A stretch of 64,000 nucleotides of DNA from Psychrobacter urativorans. Lineage in GTDB: Bacteria > Pseudomonadota > Gammaproteobacteria > Pseudomonadales > Moraxellaceae. The notes under the pieces were generated by a model. That model was not told where the DNA came from. It made no database searches and was given only the letters and a program-made list of their open reading frames with translations. Positions 9,450-19,071 of the stretch are shown here, piece by piece; the stretch's first letter is position 1; each line of letters starts with the position of its first letter. Location of the stretch: contig NZ_CP012678.1 of the NCBI RefSeq assembly GCF_001298525.1, positions 620,001-684,000 of the forward strand, given 5' to 3'. The position numbers were made by a program, and so were the translations under genes.

Positions 9450-10343
9450 TTGAATACCACTAATTTGACAACGTTTGTGACCGTTATGCAAATAGGCAGT
9501 ATCTCAGGAGCGGCAGAGAAGCTCTTTATTACTCAGCCTGCGGTGAGTAAGCGTATTAAAAATTTGGAAGATGAATTCAAAATCACCTTATTTGATACGG
9601 TAGGGCGTGGTATTGTTCCCACTCAAGCAGCAAATGAAATGCTGCCGCACGCAAAACGCTGGCTAGATGATTACGAAAATTTTAAAATTAACTTGCAACA
9701 TTCTAAGAAAACGATATCCGGCAAACTGGTGATTGGTACCAGTCATCATATTGGGCTGCATCATTTAGCACCGGTATTAAAGCATTTTATTCAAAGTTAT
9801 CCTGCGGTACAGCTAGAAGTACATTTTGTGGATTCAGAAGAGGCGCATAAAGCGGTACTAGATGGTGATTTATCGTTAGCCTTTTTGACGCTGCCACCCG
9901 TTTATGACAAGCGTTTGACTTATCATACCTTATGGTCAGATCCGCTCTATTTTATGACGGGTACTTTGTCACCATTGGCACAAAAGACCAATGTGACATT
10001 AGAACAATTGGCGCGTTATCCTGCTATTTTGCCGTCTGCTAATACCTTTACCAGTCAAATTACCTTAGCGGAATTTGCCAAACATAATCTAAAACCTTAT
10101 GCCACCATGAGCACCAATCCACTAGAGTCTATTCGTATGTTGGTATCTGTCGGTTTGGGCTGGTCAGTGTTACCGCAAACCATGATTAGTCAAGATTTAG
10201 AACGTATCGATATGGCAGATAATATCGAGCTGCAACGCTATCTGGGTGTGGTTATTAACCCAAAGCTAACGCCTTCTAATAGTGTGACAGCGTTGCTGAA
10301 TCTCCTTACGCCCATTGACTTAAACCACGAGGTGGTATTGTAA
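9450..10343 (+). CDS. LysR-family transcriptional regulator divergent from leuC
   Basis: 297 residues from the chosen start. N-terminal winged helix-turn-helix: GSISGAAEKLFITQPAVSKR is the classic LysR recognition segment, followed by the linker helix and a periplasmic-binding-protein-like effector domain from about residue 85. The frame is open from a TTG at 9429, but the TTG at 9450 has AAGGA (9438-9442) seven bases upstream and places the helix-turn-helix normally, so I prefer it. Divergence from leuC and the inverted repeat between them suggest regulation of leucine genes; effector unknown. This is an inference from position only. Confidence 0.9.
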   Translation: MNTTNLTTFVTVMQIGSISGAAEKLFITQPAVSKRIKNLEDEFKITLFDTVGRGIVPTQAANEMLPHAKRWLDDYENFKINLQHSKKTISGKLVIGTSHHIGLHHLAPVLKHFIQSYPAVQLEVHFVDSEEAHKAVLDGDLSLAFLTLPPVYDKRLTYHTLWSDPLYFMTGTLSPLAQKTNVTLEQLARYPAILPSANTFTSQITLAEFAKHNLKPYATMSTNPLESIRMLVSVGLGWSVLPQTMISQDLERIDMADNIELQRYLGVVINPKLTPSNSVTALLNLLTPIDLNHEVVL

Positions 10344-10773
10344 ATAAAAGTTAGCGCTTTATTTATGGGGCTTTAGTAGATAAGGCGTTAGCTGTAAGAG
10401 CATATAGCAGCCATTCGCAATTAAACTTGCCATGCTTTATAATGTGTACTGATTTGCTGTCATAACATATAGTGCATAATAAGTTACTTTTAGTTACTTC
10501 AAGCACACGGAAGGTTACTTTTTGAATGTTTCGAGTAAGGTATGATGGTAAAAAGGCTGTGAATAGCTTTGAAGATACCGACTGAAAAAGACTGATTAAT
10601 AGCATTATAGGTAAAAACCTAAAAGCAAATACTTACTGTCAACAAGAAGCCATTATGTCCTACTTAATGGCTTTTTTTGTCTTTAGATATTGTATTTAGA
10701 TAGCCTCTTTTAAGCTTACGGTCTTACCATTAAATATTATTACCACCAACAAGTTTGGTTAAGGACAGTTAAT
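10344..10773. other. Intergenic region before putP
   Basis: 430 bp. A minus-strand open frame at 10363-10605 is not convincing (no recognisable domain, no ribosome-binding site). The only clear element is the terminator at 10646-10680. Confidence 0.5.
10646..10680 (+). terminator. Terminator upstream of putP
   Basis: Perfect 9-bp stem AAGCCATTA / TAATGGCTT followed by seven T. It lies 300 bp after the LysR gene, so either that mRNA has a long 3' end or a short unannotated transcript ends here. Confidence 0.85.
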
Positions 10774-12273
10774 ATGAACGGAGTTTCTAGTGGCGTACTG
10801 ATATCCCTTGGCGCGTATTTTTTAGTCATGATTGGGATTGGGATTTATGCTTATTTCAAGCAAGCCAATGATTCAGAAGGTTATATGCTCGGTGGTCGTA
10901 ACCTAGGTCCTGCCGTCACAGCATTATCTGCTGGGGCGTCGGATATGTCTGGTTGGTTATTACTTGGTTTACCGGGCTACATGTACGCGGACGGCGTGGT
11001 AAGTATCTGGATTGCGCTTGGTTTAACGACTGGCGCTTTTTTAAATTACATAATTGTCGCACCAAGATTGCGGGTTTATACCGAAATTGCGGATAATGCG
11101 ATTACTCTTCCCGATTATTTTGCCAACCGCTTTGAAGATAAATCGCATATGCTACGCGTTATCTCAGCCTTAGTGATTATTTTATTCTTTACAGTTTATA
11201 CCGCAGCCAGCTTAGTCGGTGGTGGTAAACTTTTTGAAAGCTCACTCAATTTATCTTACAGCACTGGTCTGTGGGTTACCGCCGGAGTCGTGGTTGCCTA
11301 TACCCTATTTGGCGGCTTCTTAGCGGTATCGATGACCGATTTTGTACAAGGTGTCATCATGTTATTTGCGATGGTCATTGTACCTGTGGTGGCATTTACC
11401 GACCTTGGCGGTGTATCAGCAACCACTGAAGCGGTGAGAAATATTGACCCAAATTTATTAAATATTACCAGTGGCATGACCATTATTGGTATTATTTCGT
11501 TGCTAGCATGGGGCTTAGGCTACTTTGGTCAGCCACATATTATCGTACGTTTTATGGCGATTCGGTCGGTCAAAGACATTCCAACCGCGCGTAATATCGG
11601 TATGAGTTGGATGATTGTCAGTTTAATAGGCGCTTTAGCCACTGGTTTTGCGGGTCGCGCTTATGTACAAAAAACTGCAATGACGCTAGAAGATCCAGAA
11701 ACTATCTTTTTAGTCTTTACGCAGTTTTTATTCACGCCATTAGTTTCAGGCTTCTTATTAGCAGCCATTTTAGCAGCTATTATGAGTACAATTTCATCAC
11801 AACTCTTGGTGGTATCAAGCTCCTTGACCAAAGATGTCTATAAGCTATTTTTTGATAGAGAAGCATCAGAATCTCGCCAAGTAATGGTTGGTCGTATTTC
11901 GGTCGTATTGGTTGCTGTGGTATCGATTATGCTAGCATCTAACCCAGAGAGTTCAGTATTAAGTCTGGTATCACATGCTTGGGCAGGTTTTGGTGCTGCG
12001 TTTGCACCGTTAGTGGTATTTAGCTTGACGTGGCGTCGTATGAACCGTAACGGCGCGGTGGCTGGTATGGTGGTGGGTGCGTTGACCGTAATCTTATGGG
12101 TATATGGCGGCTTTGAGCACAATGGTATGCCACTTAATGACTGGTTATACGCGATTGTCCCTGGCTTTGTCCTAAGTACTATTGCCATCTTTGCGGTAAG
12201 TATGATGACTGGCGGACCAGAAGCTTCTGTAACAGCGAAGTTTGCAGAAATGGAATCGCATTTAGGTAAATAA
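10774..12273 (+). CDS. putP: Sodium/proline symporter
   Basis: 499 residues, family length. Imports L-proline with Na+ across the inner membrane. It is a strongly hydrophobic protein with about 13 predicted membrane segments; the SSS-family signatures MLGGRNLGP, ALSAGASDMSGWLLLGLPG and the WGLGYFGQPHI loop are all present and match PutP. AAGGA precedes the ATG. It stands alone: a terminator lies before and after it. No proline dehydrogenase is adjacent, so it may serve osmoprotection as well as nutrition (inference). Confidence 0.95.
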   Translation: MNGVSSGVLISLGAYFLVMIGIGIYAYFKQANDSEGYMLGGRNLGPAVTALSAGASDMSGWLLLGLPGYMYADGVVSIWIALGLTTGAFLNYIIVAPRLRVYTEIADNAITLPDYFANRFEDKSHMLRVISALVIILFFTVYTAASLVGGGKLFESSLNLSYSTGLWVTAGVVVAYTLFGGFLAVSMTDFVQGVIMLFAMVIVPVVAFTDLGGVSATTEAVRNIDPNLLNITSGMTIIGIISLLAWGLGYFGQPHIIVRFMAIRSVKDIPTARNIGMSWMIVSLIGALATGFAGRAYVQKTAMTLEDPETIFLVFTQFLFTPLVSGFLLAAILAAIMSTISSQLLVVSSSLTKDVYKLFFDREASESRQVMVGRISVVLVAVVSIMLASNPESSVLSLVSHAWAGFGAAFAPLVVFSLTWRRMNRNGAVAGMVVGALTVILWVYGGFEHNGMPLNDWLYAIVPGFVLSTIAIFAVSMMTGGPEASVTAKFAEMESHLGK

Positions 12274-12299
12274 CTACAGTTAAGCTTACGTAAATCATC

Positions 12300-12338
12300 A
12301 AAAAGCCTCGTTACTTTTATAGTAGCGGGGCTTTTTTT
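12300..12338 (+). terminator. Terminator after putP
   Basis: Stem of about 12 bp with two G-T pairs (AAGCCTCG... / ...GGGGCTT) followed by T7, 27 bp beyond the putP stop. Confidence 0.85.
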
Positions 12339-12394
12339 GGCTGTTATTATCTTAAATATAAAGACTTAAATATTCAATATTTAAAGATTCAAAT

Positions 12395-12441
12395 CCTAAT
12401 ATAAAAAAGCGACCCATTACGGATCGCTTTTTTATATTAGG
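12395..12441 (-). terminator. Terminator after the FadL-type porin gene
   Basis: An 18-bp perfect inverted repeat (12395-12412 with 12424-12441) whose arms include an A6/T6 tract next to GCGA. It lies 17 bp beyond the porin stop and can work in both directions, so it also backs up the putP terminator. Confidence 0.85.
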
Positions 12442-12457
12442 TTATCACTATTACATT

Positions 12458-13927
12458 CTAGTTAAAGTTCTGTTTGGATTGGTAAGAAAGCTTCACACCA
12501 AGTATATAACCATCGTTGTCTTGGAAGTCACCAACGATTTTCTTAGTTGGTAATTGACCTTTAGCATCACCGAACCATAGGTATTTACCACCGGCTGATA
12601 CTGCCCAGTTTTCAGTGACATTATACTTTGCGCCAAGACCAACGCTGTAATAACCCTCAATTGGACCTAAGGACGTTACTGGGTCACCTGCACCGCTATC
12701 CCAACCGACCGTGCCACTTAATGCCAGTGCTGGTGATAGACGCTTCGCCATACCAAGCTCTACCTGCCACTGGTCATCACTATAGCCAACCAGTGCTAAA
12801 CCATCTGGACCATACGAGCCTTTGCTAACCTCATTATATAGTGGCGGTACGATCTCAAAATCACTCCATGGTACCCAACGTACTTTTGCGGTTGCCAGTG
12901 TAGTAGGATTAATACCTGTTTGAAAATCAAAGTTGACAGATTTTGGGGTAGATAACTCAAACATACTACTTCTATTTGCAGTAGCGGCGGCGGCAGCTAT
13001 TTGTTCTTGGGAAGCCCCTGATGGAAGACGTCCAACAGCGCCAATACCCACTATCGGATAGTTTTCAGAAATTTTCGCATTGTGTTCAATCTCAGAGCGA
13101 TAGGTCAATGCCGCTTTTAAAGCAATTTCTGGCTTACTATAAGAGACGCCAGCGAGCCAGCCATAGTCTTGGTCAGGACTAATATGCGCGGTATAACCAG
13201 TCGCAGGACCATAAGCCAAACCACGTAGCTTCACATCTGCTTGTACGCGCTGAGCGACTGGACCACCATAGACTTGGAAGTTTTTATTCTGTCCAAGTTT
13301 TGCACCAAGAATAGCGGTGATATTTTCAGTACGCACTTCAACGTTGGTACCTTCGCCTTTTTTGGTTGCTTCTGCTCTTGCAATTGCTAAATTAGTACCA
13401 AGCGCTGTTGCTTGAGCGCCGGCAGTAGCTCTTTCTTGTGGCGTTTTAGTGGCATCACCTGCAACACCTTTTAATCTATTAATCTCACTACCAATCGCTA
13501 ATTGGCTATTGAATGCGCCATTAGTGATACCACTGATAGAGTTGTCAATATTTCCATTGGCGACAAAATTGTTATTACCACTATAGTCAGCTGCTGCACC
13601 AAAAGGCTCATCATACAAGATACCCACACTAAAGGTATCGTCGATATCAGCTTTTACACCATAACGGAAAAAATCATAAGATTCAGCGATATCTCCGATT
13701 TTGTTGCCTTTAACATAGCCATTGCTAGTAGGCACATTGTTAGCGCTATCATACCCACTAACGTCAGCATCAATATAGGTATAGACTGCCTCAGCATATA
13801 CGCCATCTTGCAAAAATGCAGTGATATCTTGACCTGAACGATCAAGCCCTGCAGCATGAGTCACACTGACGACAGACAACGCAGCAGCGGCTAGTACGAG
13901 AGGTTTTAATTGAAAAGTTGGGCGCAT
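12458..13927 (-). CDS. Outer-membrane protein of the OmpP1/FadL/TodX family
   Basis: 489 residues. Signal peptide about 1-25 (ending VTHA), mature protein starting AGLDRSGQ. Beta-strand-rich pattern with alternating hydrophobic residues and a terminal strand LGVKLSYQSKQNF. FadL-family proteins are 14-stranded outer-membrane channels for long-chain fatty acids or aromatic hydrocarbons. A low-complexity Ala/Thr-rich loop at about 155-195 (GDATKTPQERATAGAQAT) lies between strands and probably faces outward. GGAGAAACATA precedes the ATG. Fatty-acid uptake is a family inference; the true substrate could be another hydrophobic compound. Confidence 0.85.
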   Translation of the reverse strand: MRPTFQLKPLVLAAAALSVVSVTHAAGLDRSGQDITAFLQDGVYAEAVYTYIDADVSGYDSANNVPTSNGYVKGNKIGDIAESYDFFRYGVKADIDDTFSVGILYDEPFGAAADYSGNNNFVANGNIDNSISGITNGAFNSQLAIGSEINRLKGVAGDATKTPQERATAGAQATALGTNLAIARAEATKKGEGTNVEVRTENITAILGAKLGQNKNFQVYGGPVAQRVQADVKLRGLAYGPATGYTAHISPDQDYGWLAGVSYSKPEIALKAALTYRSEIEHNAKISENYPIVGIGAVGRLPSGASQEQIAAAAATANRSSMFELSTPKSVNFDFQTGINPTTLATAKVRWVPWSDFEIVPPLYNEVSKGSYGPDGLALVGYSDDQWQVELGMAKRLSPALALSGTVGWDSGAGDPVTSLGPIEGYYSVGLGAKYNVTENWAVSAGGKYLWFGDAKGQLPTKKIVGDFQDNDGYILGVKLSYQSKQNFN

Positions 13928-14311
13928 TATGTTTCTCCAAACATCCTTATTATGTACCGCTATACCATTAATAGGTGGCTACAAAATTATTCATATAAAC
14001 CAGCTAAACGGCGTCCTAATCTAGATAGTAATGACTATCTCACAATAAAACAACAATGAAAGTGCTATATTTCTTGAATATGACTGTTCAGTACAAATAG
14101 TATTTACAAACTGTTTCTATAAAAGTCTTGGAAAAAAATATGAATGTTCTTTAGATAAAAAAAGTGACCCTCTATGGATCACTTTTTATTATTAATATCT
14201 AAATGACATTTTTTATAAACTTTTCGTAACGGTAAGGAATTTATAGTTATTGCAACTTGAAACAGCCTGACAGTTAAGAAGTATATTTAGTATTGAGTTG
14301 TTAATATTGAA
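13928..14311. other. Intergenic region porin / slyX
   Basis: 384 bp containing the upstream region of the porin gene and, at 14157-14190, a terminator for slyX. No gene seen; promoter not located. Confidence 0.5.
14157..14190 (-). terminator. Terminator after slyX
   Basis: Stem AAAAGTGACCC / GGATCACTTTT (one G-T pair) with A-tract on the left and T-tract on the right; orientation fits slyX transcripts arriving from 14312. Confidence 0.7.
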
Positions 14312-14581
14312 CTAATAATGTGGTGGTCTATCTGCTATCACATCAAAAGGCGCAATGCCATCGTCTGTACTTTGGCTTTCTACTTGTTTATAAACCAGCT
14401 GTAGCTGTCGCTGGAGATTGCGAATATGCTTATCTTGTTGAGTGATGACCGTATCAAGGCGCTCAACGGTGAGCTCTAAATGAGCCATATTCATTTGTAG
14501 CTCAATCATTTGCGCTTGTAGCTCATCTTGAACCAATAAGCTCTCTTTTTGAGGTACGCTGCTATCTTGCAATTCTTTCAT
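14312..14581 (-). CDS. slyX: SlyX family protein
   Basis: 89 residues. A single coiled coil (about 20-70, regular Leu heptads such as LQAQMIELQMNMAHLELTVERL) followed by the family-typical ending ADRPPHY. SlyX is widespread in proteobacteria and of unknown function; in E. coli it lies beside the peptidyl-prolyl isomerase slyD. No slyD is seen here; it is divergent from uup. The N-terminal 18 residues are polar and probably disordered. Recognition rests on the C-terminal PPHY signature and coiled coil. Confidence 0.88.
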   Translation of the reverse strand: MKELQDSSVPQKESLLVQDELQAQMIELQMNMAHLELTVERLDTVITQQDKHIRNLQRQLQLVYKQVESQSTDDGIAPFDVIADRPPHY

Positions 14582-14829
14582 TTATATTCCAGTATCATTA
14601 GTCTTATCATTCAGGCGTTGAGGTGACTTCTTTAAATGAAGGTCATTGTCACTAGTGCCCTACCCAGACATTATGAATATCCTTTCAATAAAATCATAGT
14701 GATAAAAAATTTGTGCTCACGCTAAAGTCAGGTAGCAGCATGTTATACTGCTAACAATCTAGCGACACCATTTATATGATAATAATCTTATCACCACTTT
14801 TACCTCTATATATAAGCTTAAGATAACCT

Positions 14830-16770
14830 ATGGCACTGATACATTTAAAAGATATTCATCTCGCTTTCGGCGTGGCTCCTGTTCTTGATGGCATTGATTT
14901 CAGCATTGAAGCTGGCGAGCGCGTGTGTTTGATTGGTCGTAATGGCGAAGGCAAATCTACTTTATTTAAACTGATTAATGGCACTTTACTGCCTGATAGC
15001 GGCGAAGTTATCATTAATAATAGCGTACGCGTGGCGATGCTTGAGCAGGATGTGCCCGAGACTAGCGGTAGAATTTTAGATATCGTTATGGGTGGCAGCA
15101 AACGCACTGCCGAGCTGTTGATTAACTATAATGCGCAAACTGACTTATGCGCGAATGGTGATATGGACGCCTGCGAGCGTATGGCAGACTTGCAGCATGA
15201 TATCGATGCGGTACATGGTTGGGATTTAGAACGCGAAGCGACCCGCCTTATCACGACGATGGGTCTAGATCCAGAAGACGATTTATCATCATTATCAGGT
15301 GGTCGTAAACGTCGTGTTTTATTAGCGCGCTCTTTGGTTACCAAACCTGATGTACTACTGCTTGACGAACCAACCAACCATTTGGACGTTGATAGCATTG
15401 AGTGGCTTGAGCGCTTCTTATTAGATTGGCAAGGTCTGACTTTATTGTTTGTCACCCATGATAGAGCATTCGTTAATAAATTATCGACTCGTATCATTGA
15501 GCTTGACCGTGGTCAATTGACCAGCTATGACGTGACGCAAGGTGAAGGTGGCTATGCCCGCTATCAAGAGTTAAAAGAGCTACAGTTATTGGCTGAAGAA
15601 AAGAACAATGCCAACTTTGATAAAAAGTTAGCACAAGAAGAAGTTTGGATTCGCCAAGGTATTAAAGCGCGTCGTACCCGTAATGAAGGTCGTGTTCGTG
15701 AATTAAAAGCCTTGCGTGAAGAGCGTAGCGACCGCCGTGAACAAGTCGGTAATGTCAATATTACTATGGGTCAAGGCGAGAAAAGCGGCAAACTGGTTTG
15801 TAAAGTTAAAAACCTACACCTACAGTATGACGACCATGTATTGGTCGATAATTTTAGCACCACCATCATGCGTGGCGACAAAATTGGTATCGTTGGTCCT
15901 AATGGTGCGGGTAAAACAACGCTCATTAAAGCGCTACTTGATATGTCTGACGATGACGTAATCAAAACTGGCAGCGTTGAGCTCGGCACTAATTTAAAAA
16001 TTGCATTTTTTGACCAGTTACGCGACCAGTTAGATCTTGAAGCTAGTGTGGCACAAAACGTCTCAGAAGGTTCAGACTTTGTTGAAGTTGGTGGTCGTAA
16101 GACGCACATTATGAGCTATTTGCAAGACTTCTTATTTGCCCCAGAGCGTGCACGTACGCCAGTCAAAGCCCTATCAGGTGGCGAGCGTAACCGCGTATTG
16201 TTGGCAAAACAGTTGTTAAAACCTGCCAATATTTTAGTGCTCGATGAGCCAACCAATGACTTGGATATGGCAACCCTTGAGCTACTAGAAGAGTCGGTTG
16301 CAAGCTTTGGCGGTACGATTCTATTGATTAGCCATGACCGCTCATTTATGGATAACGTCGTTACCTCGACTTGGGTATTTGATACTGATGAAGAAGGTAA
16401 AGGCACTGTTAGCGAATATGTTGGCGGCTACCAAGAGTATTTAGTACAAAAAAACCGTGCGGAAGCGGCTAACGCGGTTAAATCTAATAATGGCGCGGCT
16501 AATAATAAAACCAGCAAACCTGCCTCTACTGCCCAAAAAGTATCAACCGCATCCAAAAAGCTGAACTTCAATGACCAGCGCGAACTTGATAATTTACCAA
16601 AAGAGATTGCGGCTTTAGAAGCTGAGCAAGCTGAGCTACAAGAGAAGCTCGCTGATGGTTCATGGTTCATTAAAGACTTTGATGCGGCAACGGTAGCAAG
16701 CGAGCGTCTATTGACTATAGAAGACGAGATGATGCATAAGCTTGAACGTTGGGATACGCTTGAAGGCTAA
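14830..16770 (+). CDS. uup: ABC-F ATPase Uup
   Basis: 646 residues. Two ATP-binding cassettes on one chain: first Walker A GRNGEGKST (36-44), signature LSGGRKRR and Walker B LLLDEPTNHLD; second Walker A GPNGAGKTT (about 356-364), signature LSGGERNR and LVLDEPTNDLD. An interdomain linker rich in Arg/Lys (about 265-300) and a C-terminal coiled-coil domain (about 575-645) are both typical of Uup. ABC-F proteins lack membrane segments and act on the ribosome or DNA; Uup reduces precise transposon excision in E. coli. A Lys/Asn/Thr-rich linker (about 535-570) precedes the C-terminal domain. Likely monocistronic. Confidence 0.95.
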   Translation: MALIHLKDIHLAFGVAPVLDGIDFSIEAGERVCLIGRNGEGKSTLFKLINGTLLPDSGEVIINNSVRVAMLEQDVPETSGRILDIVMGGSKRTAELLINYNAQTDLCANGDMDACERMADLQHDIDAVHGWDLEREATRLITTMGLDPEDDLSSLSGGRKRRVLLARSLVTKPDVLLLDEPTNHLDVDSIEWLERFLLDWQGLTLLFVTHDRAFVNKLSTRIIELDRGQLTSYDVTQGEGGYARYQELKELQLLAEEKNNANFDKKLAQEEVWIRQGIKARRTRNEGRVRELKALREERSDRREQVGNVNITMGQGEKSGKLVCKVKNLHLQYDDHVLVDNFSTTIMRGDKIGIVGPNGAGKTTLIKALLDMSDDDVIKTGSVELGTNLKIAFFDQLRDQLDLEASVAQNVSEGSDFVEVGGRKTHIMSYLQDFLFAPERARTPVKALSGGERNRVLLAKQLLKPANILVLDEPTNDLDMATLELLEESVASFGGTILLISHDRSFMDNVVTSTWVFDTDEEGKGTVSEYVGGYQEYLVQKNRAEAANAVKSNNGAANNKTSKPASTAQKVSTASKKLNFNDQRELDNLPKEIAALEAEQAELQEKLADGSWFIKDFDAATVASERLLTIEDEMMHKLERWDTLEG

Positions 16771-17258
16771 CTGCCTCAATTAGAATCTCTTGTTTAACCG
16801 TTCTAACTTAAAATAATTTTTATTTATAGAATAAAGACATAGCCACAATCATCATTGTGTAATTCATAATGGTAATTAGTGGCTTTTGCTTGCTTGTGTA
16901 GGGGAAATGTACTGAAAGTTAGTGAACATTGTCTTCATTTCAAGTATCATTCCCTATTGTTTAATACCTTATCAATTCTAAGGTAATTGTTACACTATTC
17001 TTGATAGTATAGACCTTGCTGTGAAACCTACATCAGAAGGCGACTGCGGGTATTTTTGCCTATTCAATGGCATAAAATGCCTTGTCAGGATTGTTTTATT
17101 TTTAACACTATAATTTATTTTATGACCAAAATAGCTTAGAATAGCAACAATTAGCAAAATTAGGCACAGCTAACGTGGCTGGTAATTGATATTGTAAATT
17201 TCTAAGCCACAAACCCAGTGTGGGATAATCCCATTTCATTCACCTGGAGGAAGTATTA
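16771..17258. other. Long leader region upstream of petA
   Basis: 488 bp. A loose hairpin (AGCCAC at 16841 pairing with GTGGCT at 16879) followed by TTTT may end uup transcripts. The rest should hold the petABC promoter, which I could not assign. No convincing open frame. Confidence 0.45.
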
Positions 17259-17843
17259 ATGAGCCATGCCGAAGGCGTTAATGTACAACGTCGTAGAGTT
17301 CTGATTGCCTCAACTGCCGCGATTGGAGCAGTTGGAGTGGCCGCTGTGGCGACACCTTTTGTGCGCTCTTGGTATCCAAGTGCCAAAGCAGAAGCTGCTG
17401 GTGCGGCAGTTACGCAAGATATCGGTTCTATTGAAGATGGACAAATGATTGTCGTCAAATATCGCGGTAAACCTATCTATGTGGTAAAACGCACAGAAGA
17501 TATGCTGAAGAGTTTAGAGTCAGTGAAACCACTGCTGTCTGATCCTGATTCTGCCGAATCGCTGCAACCTGAATACTGTACCAATCCTACTCGCTCTTTA
17601 GAACCAAGTATTTTAGTGGTTGAAGGCGTGTGTACGCATTTAGGCTGTGCACCAAATTATCGTCCTGATGTTGGCGCCGCCGATTTAGGTGGTAATAACT
17701 GGTATGGTGGCTTTTTCTGCCCATGCCACGGGTCTAAGTATGACTTAGCAGGTCGCGTTTTTAGTGGCGTTCCTGCACCGCTTAACTTACCCATTCCAGA
17801 CTATAGTATGGATGGTACTATCTTGACGGTTGGGGAGGCTTAA
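17259..17843 (+). CDS. petA: Ubiquinol-cytochrome c reductase iron-sulfur (Rieske) subunit
   Basis: 194 residues. Transfers electrons from ubiquinol to cytochrome c1 in the bc1 complex. N-terminal twin-arginine-type signal anchor (QRRRVLIAS then a hydrophobic segment to about 35) places the cluster domain in the periplasm. The [2Fe-2S] ligands lie in CTHLGC (C125, H127) and CPCHGS (C154, H157), with C130 and C156 forming the stabilising disulfide. The start has an excellent GGAGGAAG site. It is the first gene of petABC; petB starts one base after its stop. Confidence 0.97.
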   Translation: MSHAEGVNVQRRRVLIASTAAIGAVGVAAVATPFVRSWYPSAKAEAAGAAVTQDIGSIEDGQMIVVKYRGKPIYVVKRTEDMLKSLESVKPLLSDPDSAESLQPEYCTNPTRSLEPSILVVEGVCTHLGCAPNYRPDVGAADLGGNNWYGGFFCPCHGSKYDLAGRVFSGVPAPLNLPIPDYSMDGTILTVGEA

Positions 17844-17844
17844 T

Positions 17845-19071
17845 ATGAGTATGGGTAAAAAATTGATGCATTGGGTGGACGCGCGTTTTCCGGCGACTGA
17901 AACCTATGAATATCACATGTCCAAATACTATGCACCAAAGAACTTTAACTTTTGGTACTTCTTTGGCGTGTTATCAATGGTGGTATTGGTTAACCAATTA
18001 GTAACCGGAATTTGGCTGACAATGATGTACAACCCAAGTGCCGAAGGGGCATTTGCGTCTGTTGAATACATCATGCGTGACGTCAAAGGTGGCTGGCTCA
18101 TCCGCTATATGCACTCGACAGGCGCATCAGCGTTCTTCGTAGTGGTATATTTGCATATGTTCAGAGCCTTGCTCTACGGTTCGTACCAAAAACCGCGTGA
18201 GCTGATTTGGCTTATCGGTATGGGTATCTACTTGGCACTAATGGCAGAAGGTTTCTTCGGTTATCTATTACCGTGGGGCAACATGTCATTCTGGGGCGCT
18301 CAGGTTATCTTGAACTTGCCTGCGGCTTTGCCAGTGATTGGTGATGGTCTTGCTGAATGGGTTCGTGGTGATTATATCATCTCAGGTATCACGCTAAACC
18401 GCTTCTTTGCTCTACACGTTGTGGCGATTCCTTTAGTACTTGTCGGCTTAGTCTTTATGCATTTAGTGGCATTGCATCATGTGGGTTCAAACAATCCTGA
18501 TGGTATTGACATTAAAAAGCTGAAAGATAAAAACGGTGTGCCATTAGATGGTATCGAGTTCCATCCTTACTACACTGTGCATGACATGGTTGGTATCGTG
18601 GTGTTCTTTATTTGCTTCTTTGCAGTGATATTTTTCTTCCCTGAAGGCGGCGGCTTCTTCCTTGAGCCACCAAACTTTGAAGCAGCAAACTCACTGAAAA
18701 CGCCTGCTCATATTGCACCAGTGTGGTACTACACACCGTTCTACGCCATTCTGCGAGCAGTTCCTGATAAGCTTGGTGGTGTGATCGCGATGGGTGCTGC
18801 AATTGCGGTATTGTTCTTAATACCATGGCTGGATAGATCGCCTGTACGCTCTATGCGCTACAAAGGTATATTATCGAAAATTGCTTTGACTGTATTTGCT
18901 ATTAGCTTTGTCGCCTTGGGTTACTTAGGCGCGACGCCAACGACGCCAGCAGCAACTATAGCGGCGCGTATATTTACCGTCCTGTATTTCTTGTTTTTCT
19001 TATTGATGCCGATTTATACGGCTATTGAGAAGTGTAAACAGCCACCTGAACGCGTTACTGGAGGTCACTAA
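17845..19071 (+). CDS. petB: Cytochrome b of the bc1 complex
   Basis: 408 residues, eight or so membrane segments. Binds hemes bL and bH and carries the quinol sites Qo and Qi. Heme-ligand histidines are seen in YMHSTGASAFFVVVYLHMF and in FALHVVAIPLVLVG...HLVALHH. The Qo-site motif reads PVWY instead of the mitochondrial PEWY, as I recall for gammaproteobacterial cytochromes b. An open frame runs upstream to 17830 inside petA, but ATG 17845 is preceded by GGGGAGG and fits the family. Its stop TAA shares one base with the petC ATG, indicating translational coupling. Confidence 0.97.
   Translation: MSMGKKLMHWVDARFPATETYEYHMSKYYAPKNFNFWYFFGVLSMVVLVNQLVTGIWLTMMYNPSAEGAFASVEYIMRDVKGGWLIRYMHSTGASAFFVVVYLHMFRALLYGSYQKPRELIWLIGMGIYLALMAEGFFGYLLPWGNMSFWGAQVILNLPAALPVIGDGLAEWVRGDYIISGITLNRFFALHVVAIPLVLVGLVFMHLVALHHVGSNNPDGIDIKKLKDKNGVPLDGIEFHPYYTVHDMVGIVVFFICFFAVIFFFPEGGGFFLEPPNFEAANSLKTPAHIAPVWYYTPFYAILRAVPDKLGGVIAMGAAIAVLFLIPWLDRSPVRSMRYKGILSKIALTVFAISFVALGYLGATPTTPAATIAARIFTVLYFLFFLLMPIYTAIEKCKQPPERVTGGH

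Noticed and set aside
10363..10605. 80-codon minus-strand frame after the LysR-type gene
   Set aside because: No ribosome site, no recognised domain, random composition.
11838..12188. 116-codon minus-strand frame inside putP
   Set aside because: Antisense to conserved membrane protein, Thr-rich shadow without domain.
13502..13837. 111-codon plus-strand frame inside the FadL-type porin gene
   Set aside because: It lies wholly antisense to a well-supported gene, and its residue pattern is the mirror of beta-strand codons. No ribosome site.
15126..15497. 123-codon minus-strand frame inside uup
   Set aside because: Antisense shadow of the first ATP-binding cassette; Ser/Arg-rich composition typical of such shadows.
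16841..16884. Hairpin after uup as a terminator
   Set aside because: Stem is only six pairs with a long loop and four T; not strong enough to list as its own feature.
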